A stretch of 64,000 bases of DNA from Paraburkholderia sabiae (GCF_030412785.1 NZ_CP125295.1:1736001-1800000), one strand, 5' to 3'. Positions 35,174 to 44,666 are shown, counted from the first letter of the stretch. Numbers and translations are program-made. Notes: a model not told the origin generated them from the sequence alone.

Positions 35174-35913
35174 TACTTAGGCGCAATATCCCGCCGCACC
35201 CTCATGATGTGCTGCTGAACATAAAAAGCAGCCGCGTCAGCATCACCCTCAACGATAGCCTCATAAATCAGGCGATGTTCAGAAACATAAAGCCTGATCC
35301 GCCCAGGATCATGAATCCCATCATCCTTGAGCCGCTTCCACAGAGGCTGATCCATCGCTTTAGCGACTTCATCGGCGATCTTCACGAGCAGCGCATCCCC
35401 CGTCATCACAGCAAGCTGCCGATGAAACAGCCGGTCGCTGTCATTCCATAGCGCGCGCTGCCCGGCATCCGAAACATCATCGATCGAATCCATCTGCGCG
35501 AGGTAATGCTCCGCGAGCTCATCGCGCTGCGCATGCATAGCCGCGCGCCGCGCGATCGCGGGTTCCAGGATCAGACGCACATCGAGCGCCGAAGTGGGAC
35601 TGATGTCCGCATCACAGTCCGGCAGATGCGCATCGGCAGACACCGCCGACAAGCGCTGCAACGCATCCGCGCACACGTACGTGCCGGAATTGCGCCGCGT
35701 AACGACGAGGCCTTCGTTCTGCAATGCGCCCAACGCCTCGCGCACAGCCGGCCGCCCGACGCCGAAGCGTGCCGCCAGCTCGCGTTCCGACGGCAGCCGC
35801 GCTTCGGGCGCGAACTGCCCGCTGCGGATATCGCCACGCATGCGCTCGGCAACCTGCTCGTAAATCTGCTTCGGGCGAAACGCGCGTTCCAGTGCAAATG
35901 AAGTCGAGGCCAT
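35173..35913 (-). CDS. GntR/FadR family regulator
   Basis: A 246-residue regulator. The N-terminal winged helix reads QIYEQVAERMRGDIRSGQ, LPSERELAARFGVGRPAVREAL and LVVTRRNSGTYV. The FCD ligand domain contains LDVRLILEPAIARRAA, FHRQLAVMTGD and HRLIYEAIVEGDADAA, with His and Asp residues that bind a metal and carboxylate ligand. It is divergent from the hydroxyproline genes and is their likely repressor. The stop codon overlaps the edge of repeat copy 2, and the last 120 codons use T-ending wobble positions unlike the N-terminal half. Confidence 0.92.
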   Translation of the reverse strand: MASTSFALERAFRPKQIYEQVAERMRGDIRSGQFAPEARLPSERELAARFGVGRPAVREALGALQNEGLVVTRRNSGTYVCADALQRLSAVSADAHLPDCDADISPTSALDVRLILEPAIARRAAMHAQRDELAEHYLAQMDSIDDVSDAGQRALWNDSDRLFHRQLAVMTGDALLVKIADEVAKAMDQPLWKRLKDDGIHDPGRIRLYVSEHRLIYEAIVEGDADAAAFYVQQHIMRVRRDIAPK

Positions 35914-35976
35914 AGCGATGGGCAAGTGCGTGATGTGAGCCGGATTCGAACCAGTCGACACAGAAAATTTTTGATC

Positions 35977-35993
35977 TGGTTGCCTGCAAACCA
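35977..35993. promoter_or_regulatory. Candidate GntR operator TGGTT-N7-AACCA
   Basis: A 5-bp inverted repeat in the spacer between the GntR regulator and the hydroxyproline dehydratase gene. FadR-subfamily regulators favour TGGT...ACCA-like dyads. A further TGGT follows at about 35998. Confidence 0.4.
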
Positions 35994-36106
35994 AAGCTGG
36001 TCTACATTTCTGTCCAGTATAGAACAAAGACGATGGAGCGAGACAACATGGCCGAACTGCGACAGGCGCAACCGCGATCCCAATCCGCGCGAGGAGCGAA
36101 CGCATC

Positions 36107-37114
36107 ATGAAGCTGAACCGCGTGATCAGTACGGTAGAAGTGCACACGGGCGGCGAGCCGTTCCGTATCGTCACGAGCGGGCTGCCGAAAATTCCGGGCA
36201 AGTCCATCGTCGAGCGGCGTGCATGGCTCAAGGAACACGCCGATCATCTGCGCCGCGCGCTGATGCTGGAGCCGCGCGGTCACGCCGACATGTACGGCGG
36301 CTATCTGACCGATCCCGTCTCGGAAGGCGCGGACTTCGGCATCATCTTCGTCCACAACGAAGGCTATAGCGACCACTGCGGCCACGGCGTGATCGCGCTC
36401 GCGACGACGGCCGTCGCGCTCGGCTGGGTCGAGCGCACGGAGCCTGAAACGCGCGTCGGCATCGATGCGCCGTGCGGCTTCATCGAAGCGTTCGTCAAAT
36501 GGGACGGCGATCACGCGGGCAGCGTGCGCTTCGTCAACGTGCCGTCGTTCATCTGGCAGCGCGACGTGAGCGTCGAAACGCCGAGCTTCGGCACCGTGCG
36601 CGGCGATATCGCGTTCGGCGGCGCGTTCTATTTCTACACGTCGGGCGAACCGTTCGGACTCGACGTGCGCGAGTCGCATGTCGATCGCCTGATCCAGTTC
36701 GGCGCCGAAGTGAAGCGCGCCGCGAACGAAGCGTTCAAGGTCCAGCACCCGCACATTCCCGAGATCAACCACATCTACGGCACGATCATCGATAACGCGC
36801 CACGCCACGCCGGCTCGACGCAAGCCAACTGCTGCGTGTTCGCCGATCGCGAAGTCGACCGCTCGCCGACAGGTTCCGGCACGGCCGGGCGCGTCGCGCA
36901 ACTCTATCTGCGCGGCCAGTTGGGCAAGGACGAGACGCTCGTCAACGAATCGATCATCGGCACGGTGTTTCGCGGACGCGTGCTGTCCGAGACGAAGCTC
37001 GACCGCTTCGATGCCGTGATTCCCGAGATCGAAGGCGACGCGCATATTTGCGGTTTCGCGAACTGGATCGTCGATGAACGCGATCCGCTGACCTACGGTT
37101 TTCTGGTGCGCTGA
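36107..37114 (+). CDS. trans-3-hydroxy-L-proline dehydratase (proline racemase family)
   Basis: A 335-residue member of the proline racemase superfamily. VEVHTGGEPFRIV is the opening signature and SDHCGHGVIAL carries the first catalytic Cys. At the second site DRSPTGSGTAGR has Thr where racemases and epimerases have Cys. The Cys/Thr pair is the hallmark of trans-3-hydroxy-L-proline dehydratases, which make delta-1-pyrroline-2-carboxylate. The next gene encodes a reductase family able to turn that product into L-proline. The divergent GntR gene is the likely regulator. The activity is inferred from the residue swap and gene order. Confidence 0.85.
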   Translation: MKLNRVISTVEVHTGGEPFRIVTSGLPKIPGKSIVERRAWLKEHADHLRRALMLEPRGHADMYGGYLTDPVSEGADFGIIFVHNEGYSDHCGHGVIALATTAVALGWVERTEPETRVGIDAPCGFIEAFVKWDGDHAGSVRFVNVPSFIWQRDVSVETPSFGTVRGDIAFGGAFYFYTSGEPFGLDVRESHVDRLIQFGAEVKRAANEAFKVQHPHIPEINHIYGTIIDNAPRHAGSTQANCCVFADREVDRSPTGSGTAGRVAQLYLRGQLGKDETLVNESIIGTVFRGRVLSETKLDRFDAVIPEIEGDAHICGFANWIVDERDPLTYGFLVR

Positions 37115-37137
37115 ACGCGCAAGGGAGAAGCCTCAAG

Positions 37138-38055
37138 ATGAGCAGCACGCCGATTTTCGACGCCGCGGGCACGGCGCAACTGATTCCGTTTCGCCCGCTC
37201 GTCGATGCACTGAAGACAGCGGCCGCCGATTACGCCGCCGGTCACGTCGCGAGCCCCGAGCGGCTCGTCGTGCCGCTGAACGACAACGGCATCATGCTGT
37301 CGATGCCCGCCGCCGCCAAAGATCTCGCGATCCACAAGCTTGTCAACGTGTGTCCGCGCAACGGCGAGCGCGCGCTGCCGACGATCCACGGCCAGGTGAT
37401 GGCCTTCGATCCCGACACGGGCAAGACGCTGTTCATTCTCGATGGCCCGACCGTCACGGGACGCCGCACGGCCGCAATGACGATGCTCGGCATCGAGACG
37501 CTGTCGCGCGCGGTGCCGCAGGACATTCTGCTGATCGGCGCGGGCACGCAGGCGGCGAGCCATGTGCAGGCAATCGGCGAGCTGTATCCGGATGCGCGTG
37601 TTCGTGTGCAGGGTAGATCGGCGGCGCGCACACAGGCTTTCTGCGACGCGCATCGCGGCAACGTGCGCTCGCTAGAGCCTTTAAATGACACGACGATTCC
37701 CGATTCCGTCGATACCGTCATCACGCTGACGACGAGCCGCCAGGCCGTCTACGACGAAGCGCCGCGCGCGGATCGGCTCGTGATCGGCGTCGGTGCATTC
37801 ACGCCGCAGATGTGCGAGATCGGCGTGCGCACGCTCGCGGGCAGCGCGCTGTATGTCGACGATCTGGCGGGCGCGAAGCATGAGGCGGGCGATTTCATTC
37901 AGGCGGGCATCGACTGGTCGACGGTGACGGGCATCAAGGATGCGCTCGCGGACAAGCCGGCTGTCGATCAACCCATCGTCTTCAAGACGGTCGGCTGCGC
38001 GGCGTGGGATCTGGCGGCGGGGCGCGTCGCGCGCGCGGCGTTGGGCGTGGGCTGA
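37138..38055 (+). CDS. Delta-1-pyrroline-2-carboxylate reductase-like (ornithine cyclodeaminase/mu-crystallin family)
   Basis: A 305-residue NAD(P)-binding protein. HKLVNVCPRNGERALPTIHGQV and TGRRTAAMTMLGIETLS are family blocks, LLIGAGTQAASHVQAI is the Rossmann dinucleotide motif and VDDLAGAKHEAGDF a C-terminal block. In proline metabolism this family reduces delta-1-pyrroline-2-carboxylate to L-proline. It lies 23 bp after the dehydratase gene with AGGGAGAAG upstream, so the two form an operon converting trans-3-hydroxy-L-proline to proline. Ornithine cyclodeaminase activity is the alternative but fits the context less well. Confidence 0.85.
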   Translation: MSSTPIFDAAGTAQLIPFRPLVDALKTAAADYAAGHVASPERLVVPLNDNGIMLSMPAAAKDLAIHKLVNVCPRNGERALPTIHGQVMAFDPDTGKTLFILDGPTVTGRRTAAMTMLGIETLSRAVPQDILLIGAGTQAASHVQAIGELYPDARVRVQGRSAARTQAFCDAHRGNVRSLEPLNDTTIPDSVDTVITLTTSRQAVYDEAPRADRLVIGVGAFTPQMCEIGVRTLAGSALYVDDLAGAKHEAGDFIQAGIDWSTVTGIKDALADKPAVDQPIVFKTVGCAAWDLAAGRVARAALGVG

Positions 38056-38268
38056 GCTTTCATCCCGTTGTCGTCCTGCAGGCCGCTCGCATTGCGAGGG
38101 AAGAATCGAAACGAACGTCCGTGCCGTGTCACGTCAGCAAGCGTGCAAACAAACGGAAAACGTTGCAACATAGTCGTCTCGCGCAAACCGGACGATGTAA
38201 GCGCTGCCTGAAAGGGTGGCCTGAGCCGGCTTGTGTTTCTCCCAGCAGTTCATTTTTGCGACCGCGCT

Positions 38269-39753
38269 ATGACGACTTCCACTGCTCCCGCTTCGCCGGA
38301 ACGCCCGCTCGACATGATCATTTTCGGCGGCGCCGGCGACCTGTCAGCCCGCAAGCTGCTGCCCGCGCTGTACATGGCGCACACGCACGGCAACCTGCCC
38401 GCCGAGACGCGTATTCTCGCCATTGGCCGCCGCGAATGGCAGCGTGACGATTATCTGAAATGGATGGAAGAGCAGAGCCGTCCGTTTATCGAAACGAATG
38501 CGTTCGATTCGGCCGCATGGGACCGCTTTCTGTCGCTGTTCGAATACGTGCGCGTCGATGTCGACCAGGCCGGCGACTATGAGCGTCTTGCCGAAGCATC
38601 GCGTCAGAATGCGCTGCGTGTGTTCTATCTGTCGACGTCGCCGGAACTGTTCACGACGATCTGCGACAACCTCTCGTCGCATGGTCTGCTCGACGAATTT
38701 TCGCGCGTCGTGCTGGAGAAGCCGCTCGGTCACGATCTGCAATCGGCGCAAGCGATCAACGATTCCGTCGGCAAGCATTTCTCCGAGCATCAGATTTATC
38801 GTATCGACCATTACCTCGGCAAGGAGACGGTGCAGAACCTGATGGTGCTGCGCTTCGGCAATGCGATTTTCGGGCCGCTGTGGCAGGCGCCGTATATTCG
38901 CAGCGTGCAGATCACGGTGGCGGAGTCGGTGGGCGTGGGCACGCGCGCGGGCTTCTACGATCACACGGGCGCGATGCGCGACATGGTGCAGAACCACTTG
39001 TTGCAGCTGTTGTGCATCGTCGCGATGGAGCCGCCTGTATCGCTCGATGCCGATGCCGTGCGCGACGAAAAGCTGAAGGTGCTGCGTTCGCTGCGTCCGA
39101 TGACGGCGGAAGACATTTCGCGCGATACGGTGCGCGGGCAGTACACGGCGGGTGCTGTCGGCGGCGAGCCGGTGAAGGGTTATCTGGAAGAGGCGAACGT
39201 GCCGCCCGATAGCCGCGCGGAAACGTTCGTCGCGCTGCGCGCGCATATCAACAACTGGCGCTGGGCGAATGTGCCGTTCTATCTGCGCACGGGCAAGCGG
39301 ATGGCGAAGAAGCTGTCGGAGATCGTGATCGAATTCGCGGATCTGCCGTTTTCGATCATGCCGAATAGTCCTTGTGGGCCGCGTAATTGCGGTAATCGGT
39401 TGGTGATCCAGTTGCAGCCTAACGAATCGATTCAGTTGCAGATGCTGGCGAAAGAGCCGGGTAGTGGAATGCGCACGCTGCCTGTGAATCTGAATCTCGA
39501 TCTGGAGCAGGCGTTCACGAGTCGTCGCGCGGAAGCTTATGAGCGGCTGTTGATCGATGTCGTGCGCGGCAGGCTTACGCACTTCATGCGTCGCGATGAA
39601 CTGGAAGCGGCCTGGACTTGGGTCGATCCGATTATCGAGGCGTGGAAGCGGAATGGGGATAAGCCGCGTGGATACACCGCAGGGACGTTTGGGCCTGGGG
39701 CTTCGACTGCGATGATGGCGAGGGAGAATATGGTTTGGTCCGAGGAGTCGTAA
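38269..39753 (+). CDS. zwf: Glucose-6-phosphate 1-dehydrogenase
   Basis: A 494-residue enzyme that oxidises glucose 6-phosphate to 6-phosphogluconolactone with NAD(P), feeding the Entner-Doudoroff and pentose phosphate routes. IIFGGAGDLSARKLLPALY is the N-terminal cofactor motif and YRIDHYLGKETVQNLMVLRF the active-site signature, with the catalytic His just after Asp. VVLEKPLGHDL is the conserved glucose-6-phosphate-site Lys block. The ATG at 38269 gives MTTSTAPASPER. No pgl or edd gene adjoins it. Its final 100 codons become G/T-biased towards the T6SS island. Confidence 0.95.
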   Translation: MTTSTAPASPERPLDMIIFGGAGDLSARKLLPALYMAHTHGNLPAETRILAIGRREWQRDDYLKWMEEQSRPFIETNAFDSAAWDRFLSLFEYVRVDVDQAGDYERLAEASRQNALRVFYLSTSPELFTTICDNLSSHGLLDEFSRVVLEKPLGHDLQSAQAINDSVGKHFSEHQIYRIDHYLGKETVQNLMVLRFGNAIFGPLWQAPYIRSVQITVAESVGVGTRAGFYDHTGAMRDMVQNHLLQLLCIVAMEPPVSLDADAVRDEKLKVLRSLRPMTAEDISRDTVRGQYTAGAVGGEPVKGYLEEANVPPDSRAETFVALRAHINNWRWANVPFYLRTGKRMAKKLSEIVIEFADLPFSIMPNSPCGPRNCGNRLVIQLQPNESIQLQMLAKEPGSGMRTLPVNLNLDLEQAFTSRRAEAYERLLIDVVRGRLTHFMRRDELEAAWTWVDPIIEAWKRNGDKPRGYTAGTFGPGASTAMMARENMVWSEES

Positions 39754-39768
39754 GAGAAGCTCGATAGA

Positions 39769-39804
39769 GCCCTTGAAGCCGGCGACAGGCTGGGTTTCAA
39801 GGGC
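39769..39804 (+). terminator. Hairpin after zwf
   Basis: GCCCTTGAA pairs with TTCAAGGGC (9-bp stem, loop of 18 bases) 15 bp after the zwf stop. There is no T-run, so termination would be weak or Rho-assisted. Confidence 0.5.
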
Positions 39805-39810
39805 AAGGAG

Positions 39811-39851
39811 ACGCGGCTGACGCTCGCAACGATTAAGACTTTCAGCCGCGT
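39811..39851. repeat. 10-bp inverted repeat at left edge of the T6SS island
   Basis: ACGCGGCTGA (39811-39820) pairs perfectly with TCAGCCGCGT (39842-39851). It lies between zwf and hcp and could be the hcp terminator or an island boundary sequence. Confidence 0.5.
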
Positions 39852-39893
39852 GCGTTCTCCTCTGCGAGATAGTTGCTGCGCGTAACAGCGACA

Positions 39894-40361
39894 CTAACGG
39901 CCGGGTGCGTTTTGCTTGATATCGAATGTCCCTGTTATTACGCCCCTGCTTCCGCCTTGGGCATTCTGCAACAGATACTCCTGCCTGACGCTTGCAAATG
40001 ACAAGCGAACTTGTTCGTAGCTCGCGGACATTTCTACACCGGTGATGACAACGTCATTCATGGTGATTCGCAGAAAATCAAGCGGAACGCCACCTGCCTT
40101 ACGCATGGTCAGTACGACCTTGGGAATATGTTTTCCGGTCAGGCAATATGACATTAGGTTTGGACTTGCCCGGTCAACTTCGTGGAAAAATACGAGGTCT
40201 TCGACGGTAGCCTTGGCCGCCCCGCCTCCGGAGCCGGACATCATGGATGACTGCTGCGACATTTTCCATCCCCAGTTCGTTATCTGGATTTCGTCGGGAT
40301 GGGTAGCATCTTCTGATTCGCCTGAAATTCCATCGATCTTTATGAAGGTGTCATTCGACAT
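39894..40361 (-). CDS. hcp: Hcp family type VI secretion tube protein
   Basis: A 155-residue Hcp. The start SNDTFIKIDGISGESEDATHP and DEIQITNWGWKMSQ match the Hcp1 family, as do DLVFFHEVDRASPNLMSYCLTGKHIPKVVL and LDFLRITMNDVVITGVEMS. Hcp hexamers stack into the inner tube and can chaperone effectors inside the ring. It is the last gene of a cassette after toxin and immunity genes and overlaps the immunity gene by 11 bp. No structural T6SS genes lie nearby, so this is an orphan hcp that would use a T6SS encoded elsewhere. Confidence 0.92.
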   Translation of the reverse strand: MSNDTFIKIDGISGESEDATHPDEIQITNWGWKMSQQSSMMSGSGGGAAKATVEDLVFFHEVDRASPNLMSYCLTGKHIPKVVLTMRKAGGVPLDFLRITMNDVVITGVEMSASYEQVRLSFASVRQEYLLQNAQGGSRGVITGTFDIKQNAPGR

Positions 40362-40623
40362 TTGAGCGTTTCCTGCGTAAGAGCTTGATTAGGGAATTGC
40401 CTAACCAGACGGTCGTCACTGATGAAAGAAGGGACAAAATTAGAAATGCGTCGACTATTGAATCTCCGGGTTCGGTTTCGTAGGTAATGCCGAGCCTGAG
40501 CAATGCGTTGTTCAAAAATGAATTGAATTCGTCCGTAAAGACGATTCGGCTGATGGGGAAAGAAAGCACAAAGAACACGATTGCCACGGCTACAGCATTT
40601 GCAGAAATTTTCTTGATGCTCAT
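40351..40623 (-). CDS. Small membrane protein, probable immunity protein to the Tlde1-like toxin
   Basis: A 90-residue protein with two hydrophobic segments, AVAVAIVFFVLSFPISRIVF and AFLILSLLSSVTTVWLGNSLI, and a basic tail (KLLRRKRSNVE), giving a likely inner-membrane protein with a periplasmic loop. It overlaps the toxin stop by 4 bp (ATGA) and the hcp start by 11 bp, so all three are translationally coupled. Tlde toxins act in the periplasm, and their immunity proteins must reach that compartment. A related gene lies at 41334-41588. The immunity role is inferred from position. Confidence 0.7.
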   Translation of the reverse strand: MSIKKISANAVAVAIVFFVLSFPISRIVFTDEFNSFLNNALLRLGITYETEPGDSIVDAFLILSLLSSVTTVWLGNSLIKLLRRKRSNVE

Positions 40624-41105
40624 CGGACAACCACTGTTCCGTATGCAAAACCCTTTCCGCCCGGAATTGCCATGCGAGACGAATGAATTAGCCGGTCTCT
40701 CAGCCTGTAGAATCCTACCGGGTCGGCCAGTGTGACGCAGCCCTCACTCAGATTCTGTCTACCGTGCGGATGGAGTCGAAAGTTTCCGCGTCTGACACCA
40801 TCCACAAAGGTCCAGTCATCTATCTCATCGTCATCACGATACAGAGCAAACCATTTAGCTCTTTCCGTGTCGCTCCAGAAATCCATTATGGAATCCTTTA
40901 TGTGCGTGAAAATGCCGCCCGAACCTCGATCCACAATGTAGTAGCGGCCGGGAGGTAGCGGGCCAACCTTCGGAACCGCCGCGGCATCAGGATTGTTTTT
41001 CGCCCATCCGTCGTTACCTGAAAATGCTGCGAAGTCACCTATGTTTTCACAATGCAGTATGGACATCGTCTTACGGTTAAGTAGAAACGTGCACGCAACA
41101 GGCAA
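40620..41105 (-). CDS. Tlde1-like (DUF2778) T6SS peptidoglycan-targeting effector
   Basis: A 161-residue protein with the DUF2778/Tlde1 pattern: CTFLLNRKTMSILHCENIG, FAAFSGND, VGPLPPGRYYIVDR, WFALYRDDDEIDDWTFVDG and RLHPHGRQNLSEGCVTL. The His-112 and Cys-123 in that last block correspond to the catalytic pair of L,D-transpeptidase-like folds. Tlde1 proteins cut or exchange peptidoglycan tetrapeptides in the target periplasm. There is no signal peptide, consistent with delivery by T6SS. It heads a coupled toxin-immunity-hcp operon. Confidence 0.85.
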   Translation of the reverse strand: MPVACTFLLNRKTMSILHCENIGDFAAFSGNDGWAKNNPDAAAVPKVGPLPPGRYYIVDRGSGGIFTHIKDSIMDFWSDTERAKWFALYRDDDEIDDWTFVDGVRRGNFRLHPHGRQNLSEGCVTLADPVGFYRLRDRLIHSSRMAIPGGKGFAYGTVVVR

Positions 41106-41333
41106 TCTCTCCTCCCTTGACTTGAATCGGTATTGGCGCGATCGCGAATGGACGCGATCACTCGAAGTCGCGGTACGACGCAGAGGATTGTTCCAGCGCG
41201 GAATCGTGCAGTTGTGAAAAAGGGTAAAGGGTGGATTCGCCCCCCGGAACTTGGGAGCGATGGCGACTGCACGCAGGATCTATTGTTGCAAGTCGAGAGG
41301 CGTTCCTGCAATTAAAGAGCTGCGCGCTCTATT

Positions 41334-41588
41334 TCAAGAAGGCTTTTTGATGATCAGATTGATCGCTCGCACGGAAATTAGCGCGAGCACAGATGAAATG
41401 GCAACAGAAAGTTCGATGGAGAACGAGTCCACGTCTTCGTCGCCATAGATGCGTACTGATGCCGCTATAGTGAAAACGGCATCGCTCAAAGAATTCGAAA
41501 ATACGATGCGGCCCGCCAGCGGGATGAGACAAAGCGTCAGGCAGAGCGCCGCGATCGCATTGAGAAACCACTTATAGCTAGACGGCAT
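41334..41588 (-). CDS. Second immunity-like small membrane protein
   Basis: An 84-residue protein with hydrophobic segments WFLNAIAALCLTLCLIPLAG and SVAISSVLALISVRAINLII. It resembles the protein at 40351-40623: both have a GRIVF/SRIVF end to helix 1, an acidic middle (GDEDVDSFS versus TEPGDSIVD) and a basic C-terminus. It lies 228 bp upstream of the toxin gene on the same strand, without its own toxin. It may be a spare immunity gene left from an earlier toxin or a guard against related strains. Confidence 0.65.
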   Translation of the reverse strand: MPSSYKWFLNAIAALCLTLCLIPLAGRIVFSNSLSDAVFTIAASVRIYGDEDVDSFSIELSVAISSVLALISVRAINLIIKKPS

Positions 41589-41717
41589 GTCGGGTTCATC
41601 ATTGGTGTATCGATGAATGGATATAACGAGTCTGCTTATCTAACGATCACCAATACCCTTCAGCGCTCTGCCTGTCCACCAAATTGGGTAAGCTAGAACA
41701 ATATTCGCGGTTGATCC

Positions 41718-42803
41718 TCAAAACACATCCACCCTTCCCGGAAACGTCTCCTCATAAGCAAGGGAAGCATCCCCCTCAACCGGCGTCCCCCCACGCTGTT
41801 CCCTAAACATCACAGGCGGCATCCCAAACTCCTTCCTAAACTCCCGTCCAAGATGTGACGCATCAGAAAACCCACAACTCGAAGCAATATCCGCGACCGT
41901 CCGATCCGAACTCGTCAGCAACCACGCCGCCGTCCTCAACCGAACCTGCTTGGCAAACGCCTGCGGACTCTTCCCGGTTTCCGCCTTGAACAACCGCTCC
42001 AGCTGACGCGGCGACAAATCCAGCTTGCAAGCCAGCTCTTCCAAAGGCAACGTGCGCCCGACGTGCTGCTCCATCAGCAGGATCGCGCGCTTGACCTTCG
42101 GATGCGTCGCCGGCTCCAGTCCCGGCGGATGCGGCTGCGGCGCATTGCCTTTCTGCATTTCGCCAACAAGCAGAATCCGCAGCGCCTTCTGCACCGTCGC
42201 CGTCTCGAAGTGCCGCAATAAAATCGCCGCCGCCACATCGATCGACGCCCGCCCGCCCGAACACGTAATACGCCGCCGATCGATCACGAACAGCCGGTCC
42301 GCGACGAGCGAATCCGAATTGACGGCAGGAAAGCGCTCGACGAAATCCCAGTAGTGAAACCAGCTCACGCAAATGCGATGCGCGTCGAGCACGCCCGCGC
42401 GCATCAGCGCGAACACGCCCGTGCAGATGCCGACCAGCGTCGCGTTCTTGCGCGCGGCGTCGCGGATGAAGTGCAGCGTCTCGTCGCTCGCCTGCGGCCC
42501 CGAATGCAGCAGCCCGCCGACGACGACCACATAGTCGAACGGCTCGGCATCGGCGAAGGTTTCCCATGGCGTGATCTGGATGCCGCAACTCGCGCGCACG
42601 GGCGCGAGCGTGTCGCCGATCACGCTCCACGAGCAGCGCACGGGCTTGCTGTAGTCGCCTTCGTCGGCGGACAGACGCAGCATGTCGACGAAGCCCGAGA
42701 ACGCCGTCAGCGTGAAGTTCGGCAGCAGGATGATGCCGAAGCGGATGCGCTCTTTCGGCTGCGCGTCGATGGATGTCAGCGGTAGCGAATCAACGGGTGT
42801 CAT
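41718..42803 (-). CDS. GbdR-like AraC family regulator with DJ-1/PfpI domain
   Basis: About 361 residues. The N-terminal GATase-like domain (RFGIILLPNFTLTAFSGFVDML, VVVVGGLL, GICTGVFALMRAGVLD) is followed by two AraC helix-turn-helix motifs (LPLEELACKLDLSPRQLERLF and VADIASSCGFSDASHLGREF). This architecture is that of GbdR, which responds to glycine betaine and dimethylglycine and activates sarcosine oxidase and serine dehydratase genes. Those genes lie divergently next door. The ATG at 42803 gives MTPVDSLPLTS. The C-terminal 90 codons are A/C-biased on the plus strand, like genes abutting the repeats. Confidence 0.88.
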   Translation of the reverse strand: MTPVDSLPLTSIDAQPKERIRFGIILLPNFTLTAFSGFVDMLRLSADEGDYSKPVRCSWSVIGDTLAPVRASCGIQITPWETFADAEPFDYVVVVGGLLHSGPQASDETLHFIRDAARKNATLVGICTGVFALMRAGVLDAHRICVSWFHYWDFVERFPAVNSDSLVADRLFVIDRRRITCSGGRASIDVAAAILLRHFETATVQKALRILLVGEMQKGNAPQPHPPGLEPATHPKVKRAILLMEQHVGRTLPLEELACKLDLSPRQLERLFKAETGKSPQAFAKQVRLRTAAWLLTSSDRTVADIASSCGFSDASHLGREFRKEFGMPPVMFREQRGGTPVEGDASLAYEETFPGRVDVF

Positions 42804-42855
42804 GTAGGCCTGCGGTAGCTGACGACGAATAAGCAGCAAATAAAAAGCGCACACG

Positions 42856-42931
42856 CGCGGGATAACTACGCGGGATAACTACGCGGGATAACTACGCGGG
42901 ATAACTACGCGGGATAACTACGCGGGATAAC
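42856..42931. repeat. 13-bp tandem repeat, 5.8 units
   Basis: The unit CGCGGGATAACTA starts at 42856, 42869, 42882, 42895, 42908 and 42921 (last unit truncated) with no mismatches. It lies in the divergent promoter region between the GbdR-like gene and the serine dehydratase gene, 53 bp before the regulator start. Confidence 0.95.
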
Positions 42932-43240
42932 CCTGGCGTCGCCGATCCGGCCGTGCGCCTCTTGTCCTTTTCCGACACCGATTTTCGCAGATACGAAGCG
43001 CGTGCGCCCCTGTCCGGCCTGCAATTCCGCGAACCGCGATCCACTCCGACTTGCGTTTTTCCGTCAGCGAGTTGCCGGAAAACGCAGCCGCCAGGCGCCC
43101 GAAGCACGCTCTGGCGTGGCCATCCCACGTCGATGCCGTTTTTGTTCTATCGGCCGATTTTACGCTTTGGTGTACTGGCGTCATTGCGGAAGCCTCGCCG
43201 ATTCGACGACATTCCGCCCACCCAACTGAGCAAGGTTTCC
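42932..43240. promoter_or_regulatory. Leader region of the serine dehydratase/sox operon
   Basis: A 309-bp segment without a gene. GCGTTTTTCCG near 43051 and CGGAAAACGC near 43077 can form a stem with one bulged T. No glycine riboswitch core was recognised. Promoter and GbdR sites for the sox operon should be here. Confidence 0.4.
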
Positions 43241-44629
<1,389 letters not shown>

Positions 44630-44666
44630 TGGAAACCAGCAAGGCAACGACGAAGGGGTCTGCACG

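Larger units (their letters stand above)
39860..41700. mobile_element. Small AT-richer island carrying a T6SS toxin-immunity-Hcp cassette
   Basis: The genes here are visibly lower in GC and different in codon use from zwf and the AraC gene on either side. All four are on the minus strand. No integrase, transposase or clear target-site duplication was found, so the borders are approximate. It lies exactly where flanking DNA changes from G/T-rich (zwf end) to A/C-rich (AraC gene end). Confidence 0.55.

Noticed and set aside
42856..42931. CRISPR-like array
   Set aside because: Units are 13 bp and directly adjacent without spacers, so this is a simple tandem repeat.
42932..43240. Glycine riboswitch before the serine dehydratase gene
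   Set aside because: I looked for the conserved glycine aptamer core and did not find it; only a simple stem is present.
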